A DNA stretch of 20,425 nt from a virus, in the IMG/VR virus record IMGVR_UViG_3300025645_000586, positions 1 through 20,425 of that record. The stretch is one strand, 5' to 3'. A program made the translations under genes and the position numbers. Under the pieces are notes generated by a model. It searched no databases. It had not been told where the DNA came from and worked only from the letters and a program-made list of their open reading frames with translations. Numbering within the stretch: position 1 is the stretch's first letter; each line of letters begins with the position of its first letter. Below are positions 7,815-14,447 of this stretch, piece after piece.

Positions 7815-8106
7815 AATTATTTTCCTTTCGAGTATTTAGTTTAGTTACATTATTTGTGGCGATGTCAGAAAGCTGGATATTGTAGAGAGAAGCAATAGTT
7901 GCTACGTACCATAATACATCTCCTAGCTCGCTTGCTACGTCTTCTTGCTTAGGGTTCTTACGATCACTTCTTAACTCTTTCATACGCTCAGAACACAGCT
8001 CTCCTACTTCGGCAGATAAGCCAATAAATAGAGTGTCGAGACTTGGGTGTTTTGTAGCGAAAGAAATTGCTTCAGCTTGGTATACATCTAGATTACTAAT
8101 CTTCAT
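7804..8106 (-). CDS. MazG-like nucleotide pyrophosphohydrolase
   Basis: The 100-residue protein has the all-alpha MazG/dUTPase-like metal motif: E33-x-x-E36 in GLSAEVGELCSE, followed by E60-x-x-D63 in SELGDVLWYVATIA. These side chains bind Mg2+ in enzymes that hydrolyse NTPs or dNTPs to monophosphates. Phage MazG proteins are thought to adjust host nucleotide or alarmone pools during infection; here the substrate is unknown. It overlaps both neighbours by 11 bases (starts inside the 101-residue gene, ends inside the 97-residue gene), so the three are translated together. The length fits single-domain phage MazG proteins. Confidence 0.88.
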   Translation of the reverse strand: MKISNLDVYQAEAISFATKHPSLDTLFIGLSAEVGELCSERMKELRSDRKNPKQEDVASELGDVLWYVATIASLYNIQLSDIATNNVTKLNTRKENNYDR

Positions 8107-8401
8107 AGATTACCTTTTGAGTATCCCACTCCTCTACGTGTATAGAGCGCTCATCAAGGTACTGAGGAGTTCCCAGTCCTGTTAGCTTTAACTCATAGGA
8201 GTTCTTAGTGCGAGTTCTTATTAGCAGATTACCATTATCGTAATCCATTGATATTACTCCTTGCCGGAGAATATAATCGGGCACTTTGGCTGAATACGAG
8301 GCTGCAACTCTGTAACTTCTGTCTACATAAACACTAGTGAACTCGCCGGTCATTTCTGCCATCATGTCTTCTACTACGATTTCATCATCTGTTAATTTCA
8401 T
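8096..8401 (-). CDS. Hypothetical 101-residue phage protein
   Basis: I do not recognise this acidic protein. It begins MKLTDDEIVVEDMMAEM and appears mostly beta-stranded in the middle (residues 20-75), without cysteine, signal peptide or membrane segment. It starts eight bases after the upstream membrane-protein gene with TAGGAAA as ribosome binding site and overlaps the MazG gene start by 11 bases. Its coding status is well supported by the packing. Any function is open. Confidence 0.78.
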   Translation of the reverse strand: MKLTDDEIVVEDMMAEMTGEFTSVYVDRSYRVAASYSAKVPDYILRQGVISMDYDNGNLLIRTRTKNSYELKLTGLGTPQYLDERSIHVEEWDTQKVIYED

Positions 8402-8409
8402 TATGTTTC

Positions 8410-8658
8410 CTATTTAGTTACATATTTGTAAGCACCGACTGTTGCACCTGCTGTTGCGCAGAGTCCAACGGAAAGTACCGGTAAGGCTGCACCAATGAAT
8501 GCACCTGCTGCACCTGCATAAACAATGTGTTTAACGACAGGCTTCTCCATACTAGTGGTTACAAAGTCCTTGCTGGAGTTTATAAACTTTTGAGTATCTT
8601 CAGAGTTGTAAAAGTTTTTAGCAGATTCAGTTGCTTTGGTGTAGTGTTTTTTAAACAT
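8410..8658 (-). CDS. Small glycine-zipper-like membrane protein
   Basis: The 82-residue protein has a charged helical N-terminal half (residues 1-40, many Lys and Asp/Glu) and then a long Gly/Ala-rich hydrophobic region (about 44-78) with GAAGAFIGAALP and GLCATAGATVGA segments. This looks like one or two membrane helices packed by small residues. The orientation is unclear, but there is no cleavable signal peptide. It lies between the free-standing GIY-YIG gene and the MazG run. Glycine-zipper proteins can oligomerise in membranes. Possible jobs include membrane association of host-takeover factors or a holin-like role, but nothing in the sequence decides. Confidence 0.75.
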   Translation of the reverse strand: MFKKHYTKATESAKNFYNSEDTQKFINSSKDFVTTSMEKPVVKHIVYAGAAGAFIGAALPVLSVGLCATAGATVGAYKYVTK

Positions 8659-8670
8659 ATTATAGACCTA

Positions 8671-9021
8671 TTATTTTATAAAGAAGAGCCGTCTGCTATT
8701 GTAAGCTAGGCTGAGACCTTCCCCGAGCGGGGCACAGGCGGTGGTGGAGCGGTTTAAACATTGACCTTCAAAGTGTTCCCTGTTACCATCTTTCTTAGTA
8801 CCGCCTAGCTCTTTATCGATTGCTTCGAATTCAGCGCGTAGACACCCACCGAGAGTTCGGTGTTCAGATATGGCTTCTAGTGAAATCCATTCGGCATCCT
8901 CGTAACGTTTAGAAGCTCTATGAGCCTTAGTACGTCCAAGGATGTCAGTTGTGGATCCTATGTAAAATTTAAAACCGATGTGACCTTTATGCTTTGAAGT
9001 AATTTTATATACGTAATGCAT
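8671..9021 (-). CDS. Free-standing GIY-YIG homing-type endonuclease
   Basis: The 116-residue protein has a compact GIY-YIG domain filling almost the whole length: YVYKI at 3-7, FYIG at 19-22, the catalytic Arg at R30 in ILGRTKAH, and a Glu in RAEFEAI (E64 or E66) that would bind the metal. This matches Seg/I-Tev-type phage nucleases and the minimal YhbQ-like group. AAGGAT lies upstream of its ATG. It sits in the run just downstream of the intron-split polymerase gene and may be a selfish gene inserted between host-phage genes. The flanking genes (57-residue membrane protein and glycine-zipper protein) are intact. No separate DNA-binding domain is visible. Confidence 0.82.
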   Translation of the reverse strand: MHYVYKITSKHKGHIGFKFYIGSTTDILGRTKAHRASKRYEDAEWISLEAISEHRTLGGCLRAEFEAIDKELGGTKKDGNREHFEGQCLNRSTTACAPLGEGLSLAYNSRRLFFIK

Positions 9022-9039
9022 AAGTATCCTTAATTTGGT

Positions 9040-9213
9040 TTATTCTAAATTCTTAAAGTAAGGATGTGTTCCTTTGAAAATTTTGTAGCATTCAGAATAA
9101 AAATTAATTATTTCTTTCCGTTCTTCCCATAAGATTACTATTGGAATATAGATAGGAGATATTAAAAATAGTCCGATTGCTTTAACAATAAATAAATATT
9201 TTTTCTTCTTCAC
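9040..9213 (-). CDS. Small single-pass membrane protein (GTG start)
   Basis: A 57-residue frame starts at GTG, overlapping the stop of the upstream 161-residue gene by four bases (GTGA), with AAAGGA eight to nine bases upstream. The product begins with four lysines and then has one long hydrophobic segment (about residues 6-29, FIVKAIGLFLISPIYIPIVI), followed by a charged, Tyr-rich C-terminal tail of about 28 residues. Positive residues at the N-terminus predict N-in topology with the tail outside. I recognise no family. The coupled start, ribosome binding site and clean membrane profile support it as a real gene. Confidence 0.68.
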   Translation of the reverse strand: MKKKKYLFIVKAIGLFLISPIYIPIVILWEERKEIINFYSECYKIFKGTHPYFKNLE

Positions 9214-9695
9214 GATGCTTTTCCTTTACTCTCTGTATTTAAGGTACCGTTAAATTGTTCGTCACGATACTTAACCTCATCTTGCATTACTTTGTACAAA
9301 GCTGGGCGCATGTTCCATTGCTGTGTGTCTAAGATAGCCCTAAGGTGATATGGGTTTAAGCCAGCAATTGTGACATATCTCAAAGGCTCGTCACCATCCT
9401 TGCCATAAGTTCCCCACTTGACCACCTCTCTTATCAATCCATGACTATCGTCTGAGGTGACAGTTAGCATTTCCTCATCACCGTTAGCGGAGCATCTAAC
9501 GTAGTCGAACCCACCATCTAGCATATACTCTTTGCCGTTAGCGTCTGTATGCGTAACATAGTCGTGACGATTTTTTGATTCCAGTATTGTCCCGTCAGGT
9601 GTCCGCATTCTACTGCTTAATATTTTTGGCCTTTCTTTTAGGGTGCCGACACTGATGTCGGTAGCATCGTAGTTATCATCAATTAATCTATTCAT
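9210..9695 (-). CDS. Conserved-looking hypothetical phage protein (161 residues)
   Basis: I do not recognise a named family. The protein has a likely globular beta-rich body: MRTPDGTILESKNRHDYVTH, then a GGFDYVRCS segment, then a region rich in acidic and aromatic residues (DSHGLIREVVKWGTYG). The C-terminus is helical and includes DEVKYRDEQF. No catalytic motif can be named. ATG at 9695 is preferred over the GTG one codon earlier. AGGG lies about 11 bases upstream, and an 11-codon frame with a stronger ribosome binding site ends over this start (9688-9723), suggesting coupled translation. It follows DNA polymerase directly and is coupled to the 57-residue membrane protein. Confidence 0.78.
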   Translation of the reverse strand: MNRLIDDNYDATDISVGTLKERPKILSSRMRTPDGTILESKNRHDYVTHTDANGKEYMLDGGFDYVRCSANGDEEMLTVTSDDSHGLIREVVKWGTYGKDGDEPLRYVTIAGLNPYHLRAILDTQQWNMRPALYKVMQDEVKYRDEQFNGTLNTESKGKAS

Positions 9696-9723
9696 CACTT
9701 AATACCCTGCTTGTTAGTTTCAT
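9688..9723 (-). CDS. Possible 11-codon leader ORF coupled to the 161-residue gene
   Basis: After the DNA polymerase stop, AAGGAG followed by ATG nine bases on is the strongest ribosome binding site in this junction. It opens a frame of only 11 codons (MKLTSRVLSDE) whose TAG stop overlaps the next gene's ATG (ATGAATAG). It could be a leader peptide that delivers ribosomes to the downstream start. Alternatively it is a decayed or frameshifted true start of the downstream protein. Confidence 0.3.
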   Translation of the reverse strand: MKLTSRVLSDE

Positions 9724-9733
9724 TACGCTCTCC

Positions 9734-10232
9734 TTAATGAGTTTCATACCAATTATCACCTGACATTGCTTCGCCATCCATACAAGTAACACCAAACAAC
9801 TTAGGTGCTTCTCTGAATGATTCAGCGGCTATTTCCATAGCTCGTTCCACTTGATCCTCTCGTACTGAGAGCTGGAACTCATCGTGATAAAGAACCATCG
9901 GGCGTACATCAATGCCCTCTGCTCTCATCTTGTGCATAGCATATACATAGGCACCTTTACAAGTCACAGCTTCCATGCTTTGAAGCAGGTAGTTGAGAGC
10001 CTTGTGTCCGGAGTCTAGATATATACGTCTACCGTCAATTGCTGGGATGCTTGCCCGTTCCTTACGGTGCTCGCACATCTTGACGATTTCCATAAGGCGA
10101 TCCGTGAGACGTTTGAAGCCGGGAATTGCTGCTGCAAACTTGGCACGGGATTCTCCGCCAGCTTTCTTGTTTCTAACTCCTGTAAGGATGAGACCCAATT
10201 TTTCGAGTCCTGCTCCAAACAGGAAGGCATAG
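9734..10232 (-). CDS. DNA polymerase (family A, T7-type), exon 2: palm/fingers C-terminus
   Basis: This is the 3' exon of the polymerase gene. Joined to exon 1 it encodes residues 456-620. It begins with the rest of motif B (YAFLFGAGLEKLG, T7 YGFLYGAGDEKIG), contains the helix with ALNYLLQSMEA (T7 ALNTLLQSAGA), and ends with motif C HDE in VLYHDEFQL, whose Asp is a catalytic metal ligand. The C-terminus NWYETH aligns with T7 NWAICH. A TTG-initiated frame can be read from 10243, but those first residues are intron sequence, so an independent protein is unlikely. The spliced protein (620 residues) is shorter than T7 gp5 (704). Confidence 0.93.
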
Positions 10233-10905
10233 CAAATGTTCAAAGTGGTTCGTTAAGCCACTCCCGTTCTCTTATGAACTGCTATATGTCACCATATAGT
10301 TCGGACTATATCATCACCTTTCGGTGTTATGCGCTTCCACTCACTTGAGTGTACTCCTTTCGGATAGTCTCTGCACCTTCCAAGTATGTTGCTGCTACCT
10401 TCAGCAACTCAGGGTTGTCTTGAAACAGACCTAAACCCCTATTACAATTGTGACACAATTTACCACGTACAAAGTCAGTGCCGTGTTTATGGTCTAAACA
10501 CAGCTTTTGGGAGTGAGGACCACCTTGCATAGTAAAGCCCTCTAAACCACATATCTGACACTTATCTATTTCTTTAAATTTTAGATAAGCTTTCTTCGTA
10601 TAGTATCCTGCTCTCTTTCTACCTATCATACTCTGAGCGTTACGACATTCTATGCCGCAATAATCTTCTCGCACAGTAGTAGGTTTAAAAAGTGTATCAC
10701 AAAGTTTACAGGGTTTTAATCGGTCTTTTCCAGAACAACCATCACATACAGACTGATTATGAACAAAAGGAGCAAAAGCTAAATTGCATTCTTTACATTC
10801 TTTTTCTTTGTAAGACATAATAAAACTCCTAACTTGGCTTGGCTCAGGATTGTCTCTTACGAGATGTTCCCTGAGTTCACATAATTTAACGTGGACCTAT
10901 TACCA
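10233..10905 (-). ncRNA. Group I intron in the DNA polymerase gene (T4 td-like, IA2-type)
   Basis: This is a 673-nt self-splicing-type intron. The exon end CGTGGAT (10912-10906) pairs over seven bases with the internal guide GTCCACG (10896-10890), with the required U-G pair at the splice site (P1). AUAG next to the guide pairs with the first exon-2 bases CUAU (P10), and the intron ends in G. The core resembles T4 td: CTCAGGGAAC...CAATCCTGAG (P4/P6) around a GUAA-capped P5, AGACTATCC and GATATAGTCC (P7 halves, near 10361-10372 and 10302-10315), CACC-GAAA-GGTG (P8), and CTATATG-GTGA-CATATAG (P9). Splicing restores RNTAKPWIYAFLFGAG, matching T7 motif B. An endonuclease gene occupies the P6-side loop. 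Confidence 0.95.
10327..10818 (-). CDS. Intron-encoded endonuclease VII-like HNH homing endonuclease
   Basis: The 163-residue protein ends in a His-Me finger domain of the endonuclease VII type: C87/C90, LCLDHKHGTDFVRGKLC (D109, H110, H112) and C122/C125, followed by NRGLGLFQDNPELL. The four cysteines bind a structural zinc, and the DH pair is catalytic in the family. The N-terminal half has three more CxxC or CxxxC pairs (C8/C11, C25/C28, C37/C40, C54/C58), probably zinc ribbons for DNA recognition. AGGAG precedes the ATG. The gene lies inside the polymerase intron, and its last 15 codons also encode the intron core (P7 5' half and neighbours). It would cut intronless polymerase genes to spread the intron. 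Confidence 0.9.
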   Translation of the reverse strand: MSYKEKECKECNLAFAPFVHNQSVCDGCSGKDRLKPCKLCDTLFKPTTVREDYCGIECRNAQSMIGRKRAGYYTKKAYLKFKEIDKCQICGLEGFTMQGGPHSQKLCLDHKHGTDFVRGKLCHNCNRGLGLFQDNPELLKVAATYLEGAETIRKEYTQVSGSA

Positions 10906-12269
10906 ATCCACGGTTTAGCAGTGTTACGTTTACAGCCAAGGATGTCGGCGTTCTTCTGATGTACATCTCCATTGATTACCTCATTTGTAAAGTCTTGATC
11001 TTTAATGTAATGACACAAAGCTCTAAACTGGTTACCAGAACTATCGGCACCTACTACCTTGTATCCCCTTTCACAACCGAACAGAGAGCGCATTTGTTTA
11101 CCCCAAGCAGCATCACTACCGGGAACATTAACGACAATCTTGTGACGAGAGCGACCAGTCGGGGTTCCAATAACAAACATATCGCCCCGCAGTCTTCCAT
11201 CATCATCTACGTTTTTAATCCAACCATTTAAGATACCGAGGCGGCTCTTGGTTGTAGTATAAGTATCGATTAGCTTGCCATCTCTACCTAACAAAGCCAG
11301 TGACTCAGAACAGAGCTTAGGTGACTTCTTTTTGAACTCCTTACCAACTTTCTCCCAGTTCCAATCTAAAGGATCCCATCCAATAGAATAAAGGTGGAGC
11401 TTAATGGCATCCATTGATGTGATATCGGGGTATATAAACTCAACACGATTATATTCACCTTCTACCATTCGGGCGCTTGTCTGGCCGTTCTCTGAAGTTA
11501 TCTTGAACCAAGAAGATGTTCTGGCCATATAGCCACCATTTATCTTGAACTCAGGGAACTTCGTCTTTCGATCTAAACACTTAGCCTTCATCTTCATCTT
11601 AGGGTTCATTTCATTTTCAATATCTTCAATCTCGCACTCCATTTCGAACTGAAGTTTGCGAGCAGCATCAATATTGAACACCCAGCCGCCTGCTTGAGCT
11701 TCCGCTGTAAGCTTTGCAACTTCGTGCTCATTACGCATAGATGTGAAAAACATCTTTTTCTTGTCGGGTTCCATGTCCTTCGTGTAGAAGGTCATTTCCC
11801 TTGCTAATAGGCGATACACCTTTTCATTGATGCCAACATCTTCTCGACATCGATGTAACATATCGTCACTATAATTTAGCCAATCTTCATGTTCTGGCTT
11901 CTTCTGCCCTAGGTACTCGCCCCATAAAGCAAGCGCGTGACGTCCATTACCGAAGCGGTCATAGTCAAGCACTTGTGACATAATCATTGTATCTCGAAGA
12001 ATAGTCTTAGGGTTGGGAGTCCAACCAAGCAGCTTCTTCATCAGAGGCAAATCATATGAAAGTATATTATGACCAATTAATTCTTTGGCCGCGTATAGAT
12101 GATCCCACGCTTTCGCTAGTGGTTCCGCTGTGTCCGAGTGGTCACAGAAGATGTACTCTTTACCTGTTTCAAGGTCTCTCGTAACTACCATCCATATGTT
12201 ATCTGCTGCAAGCTTCTTTCCTTGTGTAGAAAGCAAACCATTAGCTTCTATATCCCAGATTAATTTCAT
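10906..12269 (-). CDS. DNA polymerase (family A, T7-type), exon 1: exonuclease and N-terminal polymerase domain
   Basis: This is the replicative polymerase. Exon 1 encodes residues 1-455, the last codon being split (AT from exon 1, C from exon 2). The 3'-5' exonuclease domain has D6/E8 in WDIEAN, the ExoII motif GHNILSYD (66-73), and D144 in CREDV. The usual ExoIII Tyr four residues before D144 is Arg (R140). Motif A is GADSSGNQFRALCHY, with catalytic D409, but Q414 replaces the nearly invariant Glu (T7 E480). Motif B starts RNTAK (K452 equals T7 K522). Reading through the intron without splicing adds about 15 foreign residues and stops at 10857. AGGAG lies seven bases before the ATG. The gene precedes exonuclease and primase-helicase, unlike T7 order. 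Confidence 0.94.
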
Positions 12270-12278
12270 TTATGTCTC

Positions 12279-12524
12279 CTATATTATATGCAAAATAATT
12301 AACTCACCTTGTATATTTGTTTCATACAAGTTCTCTTCCTCCTTACCTATTTTAATTACATGATGACCCACAACCCAATCGAGGTACTTAGGCACTATCT
12401 CTTCATTTAGTTTCATATGAAAGATAGTCTCTGAACGAGTTATGTTATAGGTAATATCAGTAGCTCTTGTTTGGTTTTGAAACAAAGAAACAACTGTATC
12501 GGCAATCACTTTACTTCTATTCAT
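12279..12524 (-). CDS. Hypothetical 81-residue phage protein
   Basis: I do not recognise this protein. Its ATG overlaps the stop of the upstream 71-residue gene (ATGA), and its stop overlaps the ribosome binding site of DNA polymerase (TAGGAG), so the three genes are coupled. The product starts with a helical segment (residues 1-17) and then alternates hydrophobic and polar residues, suggesting beta strands (TDITYNITRSETIFHMKL, HHVIKIG). There are no cysteines, signal peptide or membrane segment. Position suggests an accessory to replication, without direct evidence. Confidence 0.75.
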   Translation of the reverse strand: MNRSKVIADTVVSLFQNQTRATDITYNITRSETIFHMKLNEEIVPKYLDWVVGHHVIKIGKEEENLYETNIQGELIILHII

Positions 12525-12736
12525 TTAAATGCACCTTGGTGTACTAGTTCTTCATAAGTCTTCCACAGCTTCTTGAACTTCAGTTCTCCGATAGAAGACA
12601 AACCTAACAAAGCATTTGCAGTCTTATCGCAGTCTGTTAATTCAGCGTGGAACACCAGATCTATATCATTAATAATAGACCAACAATCCATTATTTGTGT
12701 TTCTAGATCAAACCTATCAGTCGTTGTTTTCAACAT
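12521..12736 (-). CDS. Small conserved phage protein (71 residues)
   Basis: The chosen ATG has AGGAG eight bases upstream. An upstream in-frame ATG (12814) would overlap the DUF3310 gene by about 100 bases and is less likely. The helical product has a pattern I recall from small proteins of many T4-like and T7-like phages: an acidic DINDIDLVF segment, then NALLGLSSIGELKFKKLWKTYEELV. No activity is known for that group. It overlaps the DUF3310 gene by 20 bases and the next gene by four bases (ATGA). Confidence 0.75.
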   Translation of the reverse strand: MLKTTTDRFDLETQIMDCWSIINDIDLVFHAELTDCDKTANALLGLSSIGELKFKKLWKTYEELVHQGAFK

Positions 12737-13511
12737 GAATCTCTCCTGTTTGAACAAACTTAACCAGACAATTAGTGTACCACCGAGCTTTACGAATGTC
12801 TTGCTCATAGTCATCTTTCTTGCCTGCTCGCATTAAATACTTGTATACTTGACCAAATAAGTGAGCTTCAACGCCTGACTTGCCATTTAACATATGTTGC
12901 ATCATTTGCATATATTGCATACCAGGGACTACATCATTATAGTGCTTACCCGATACATAATGATCCACATCTTTTTCTGGATTGTTATCAAATTCAGCTT
13001 CTACATTAAAATCTTCCATTAAAGGGTCACTACCATCAGAACCATAAGGGCACTCAGGTGTCAAGGATTTTGCATACATCCATGTCATATCTTTATCTGC
13101 TTCCATTAAAGGGTCACTACCATCAGAGCCATAAGGGCACTCAGGTGTCAAGGATTTTGCATACATCCATGTCATATCTTTATCACCCATGCTCACTCCT
13201 CTAGCCCAGTCATCAAACTCTTTTTGAACAACAGGGTCTTCGAAGGTCTCTGACCATTTAACTGAACCTTTAAGTTCACGGAGGCCCTTTGCTGCTTTAT
13301 CCATACCTACAGGTTTACTGTGCGCTTTAGTTGCAGCATCCCACTCAGCAGGTGTTGCATCATTTAGCTGACGAGCTGCTTTACCGAACACACTATCTTT
13401 TACACTTATTTTCATATCAGTATCCTTTTGATTGTCTATAAAATCTTGTAGTTCATAACGGTGATAAGGGTTTCTTTTATGCGCTTCATAGAAGTCAGCA
13501 ATGTCTGTCAT
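12717..13511 (-). CDS. DUF3310 (SaV-like) domain protein with NDATPAEWD motif and internal tandem duplication
   Basis: The C-terminal 80 residues match the DUF3310 family: a HYNDVVPGMQYMQ start, then FGQVYKYLMRAGKKD, then DIRKARWYTNCLVKF. These proteins occur in many T7-like phages as a nucleotide-kinase-like annotation of unknown activity. The middle holds two copies of a 28-residue unit (DKDMTWMYAKSL...DPLME) joined by one Ala, coded by an 87-bp near-perfect DNA duplication. The N-terminal part has LNDATPAEWDAATK, shared with the partial gene at the left edge. Translation may start at the first ATG (one-base overlap with the upstream stop) or at an internal ATG at 13415 with AAAGGAT, giving 232 residues (MKISVKDSVFGKAARQLNDA). 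Confidence 0.85.
   Translation of the reverse strand: MTDIADFYEAHKRNPYHRYELQDFIDNQKDTDMKISVKDSVFGKAARQLNDATPAEWDAATKAHSKPVGMDKAAKGLRELKGSVKWSETFEDPVVQKEFDDWARGVSMGDKDMTWMYAKSLTPECPYGSDGSDPLMEADKDMTWMYAKSLTPECPYGSDGSDPLMEDFNVEAEFDNNPEKDVDHYVSGKHYNDVVPGMQYMQMMQHMLNGKSGVEAHLFGQVYKYLMRAGKKDDYEQDIRKARWYTNCLVKFVQTGEIHVENND
13013..13184 (-). repeat. 87-bp in-frame tandem duplication (two copies)
   Basis: The 85 bases at 13013-13097 recur at 13100-13184 with one difference (A in the first, G in the second, in a CAGAACC/CAGAGCC context). The period is 87 bp, or 29 codons, so the reading frame is kept. The one-base divergence implies a very recent event. Confidence 0.95.
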
Positions 13512-13768
13512 TATACATCTCCATTATCGAATATACATTGGTCTTCATAAGGTGCTACATACCTGCGATAGAACTCTAGGTTTGCTCCATTGAGTGCGCC
13601 TAGGATATCATTGCAGTTTTGATAACGCATCTCTGAGTTAGCAAACATTTCCTTAATTAACACGGCGATTAAGTACTGCAACTCGCCTGCTGTCTCAGGG
13701 GGTGAAGCTTCAATTTCCTTTACTAAATATTTAAAGCTAGTACGATCTTCGGATTTAATATATGGCAT
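13511..13768 (-). CDS. Small phage protein resembling DUF6899
   Basis: The 85-residue protein begins MPYIKSEDR and has a central GELQYLIAVLIKEMF segment. It then reads NCNDILGALNGANLEFYRRYVAPYED, a pattern I associate with the phage family DUF6899, whose function is unknown. The ribosome binding site is AAGGAA at good spacing. The stop overlaps the DUF3310 gene start by one base (TAATG), and the deoxyribosyltransferase gene is 11 bases upstream. The family name is from memory of the motif and not checked. Confidence 0.75.
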   Translation of the reverse strand: MPYIKSEDRTSFKYLVKEIEASPPETAGELQYLIAVLIKEMFANSEMRYQNCNDILGALNGANLEFYRRYVAPYEDQCIFDNGDV

Positions 13769-13779
13769 TTTATTATTCC

Positions 13780-14232
13780 TTAAGTATAGTAGGATGCGAC
13801 GGCGTCAAGTGCGTCATCGATGTCATAGAATTTCTCAGTGTAAATTGAATCGAGAAACGGGTGTGGCTTGTCATCTTTATCTGCAATCATTATGATAATT
13901 TTGTTCTTCATATGGGCATACATAAGTTCCATACTTGTTCCAGTGCCTCTGCCTGAAGAACGTCTTACATCCGCTAATACAACTGTGGATTGAGCGATAT
14001 CTTGTAAGTCTTGTTTAAAAATACGCTTAGAGATGTTCATAGACTTAACTTCATCTTCTAAGAACTCACCTACTTGCTCGTGGAAAGCTACACGACGAGT
14101 AGGGTCAAGGGTTTCAATCATCCTATAAGAAAGAAAGGTAGTAGACTTTTCTCTCCACCCTTTCATTTCTTTAATTGATACATCTTCCATTGAACCTGCT
14201 AAATATACATAATTTGTTTTCATAGTATTCAT
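13780..14232 (-). CDS. Nucleoside 2-deoxyribosyltransferase-like protein
   Basis: The 150-residue protein has the features of the deoxyribosyltransferase / DNPH1-like fold: YVYLAGSM at 8-15 (nucleotide-binding loop), a DLQDIAQSTVVLAD segment with the conserved Asp, and GTGTSMELMYAHM with the candidate nucleophile Glu at about E102. The family swaps or removes bases on deoxynucleosides or hydrolyses deoxynucleotides, so it may recycle host deoxynucleotides. ATG at 14232 has GAGGA seven to eight bases upstream. A TTG at 14244 is in frame but less likely. It overlaps no neighbour and follows the DUF6552-like membrane gene. Confidence 0.82.
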   Translation of the reverse strand: MNTMKTNYVYLAGSMEDVSIKEMKGWREKSTTFLSYRMIETLDPTRRVAFHEQVGEFLEDEVKSMNISKRIFKQDLQDIAQSTVVLADVRRSSGRGTGTSMELMYAHMKNKIIIMIADKDDKPHPFLDSIYTEKFYDIDDALDAVASYYT

Positions 14233-14240
14233 ATTAATCC

Positions 14241-14447
14241 TCAATTATTAAAATAAGCGGCTAAAGCCAATATTGCCATAAATGAATTTAAAGCTATTAA
14301 AGGTTTATCACTTTGAGCTACGCCTACATAGATCCAGAATAAAGAACCTACAGAACCTAACAAGAAGTTGTAAGGCATATAACCAAAAGCAGCAACTACT
14401 GCACTGAATATGATTAGGGATGTTGCAATCCATTTAATAGTTTCCAC
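14241..14447 (-). CDS. Small membrane protein, DUF6552-like
   Basis: The 68-residue protein starts at GTG directly after the TAA of the preceding gene. It has about three hydrophobic segments (residues 5-22, 26-44 and 50-66) with METIKWIATSLII at the start, a SLFWIYVGVAQSDKPLIALN middle and a hydrophobic end. This fits the short DUF6552 membrane family seen in phages and marine bacteria, sometimes misannotated as UbiE. No function is known to me. The start relies on coupling to the upstream gene, as no clear ribosome binding site is seen. Confidence 0.75.
   Translation of the reverse strand: METIKWIATSLIIFSAVVAAFGYMPYNFLLGSVGSLFWIYVGVAQSDKPLIALNSFMAILALAAYFNN

Noticed and set aside
10234-10243. 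TTG-initiated separate protein for the polymerase C-terminal part
   Set aside because: The first residues are intron sequence, and splicing restores motif B in frame with exon 1; no ribosome binding site supports an independent start.
12283-12288. TATAAT string (minus strand) just before the DNA polymerase gene
   Set aside because: No -35 element at proper distance and the string lies at the 3' end of the coupled upstream gene; probably chance.
13013-13184. CRISPR-like direct repeat
   Set aside because: Only two units, in frame within a gene and with no spacer; a simple tandem duplication.
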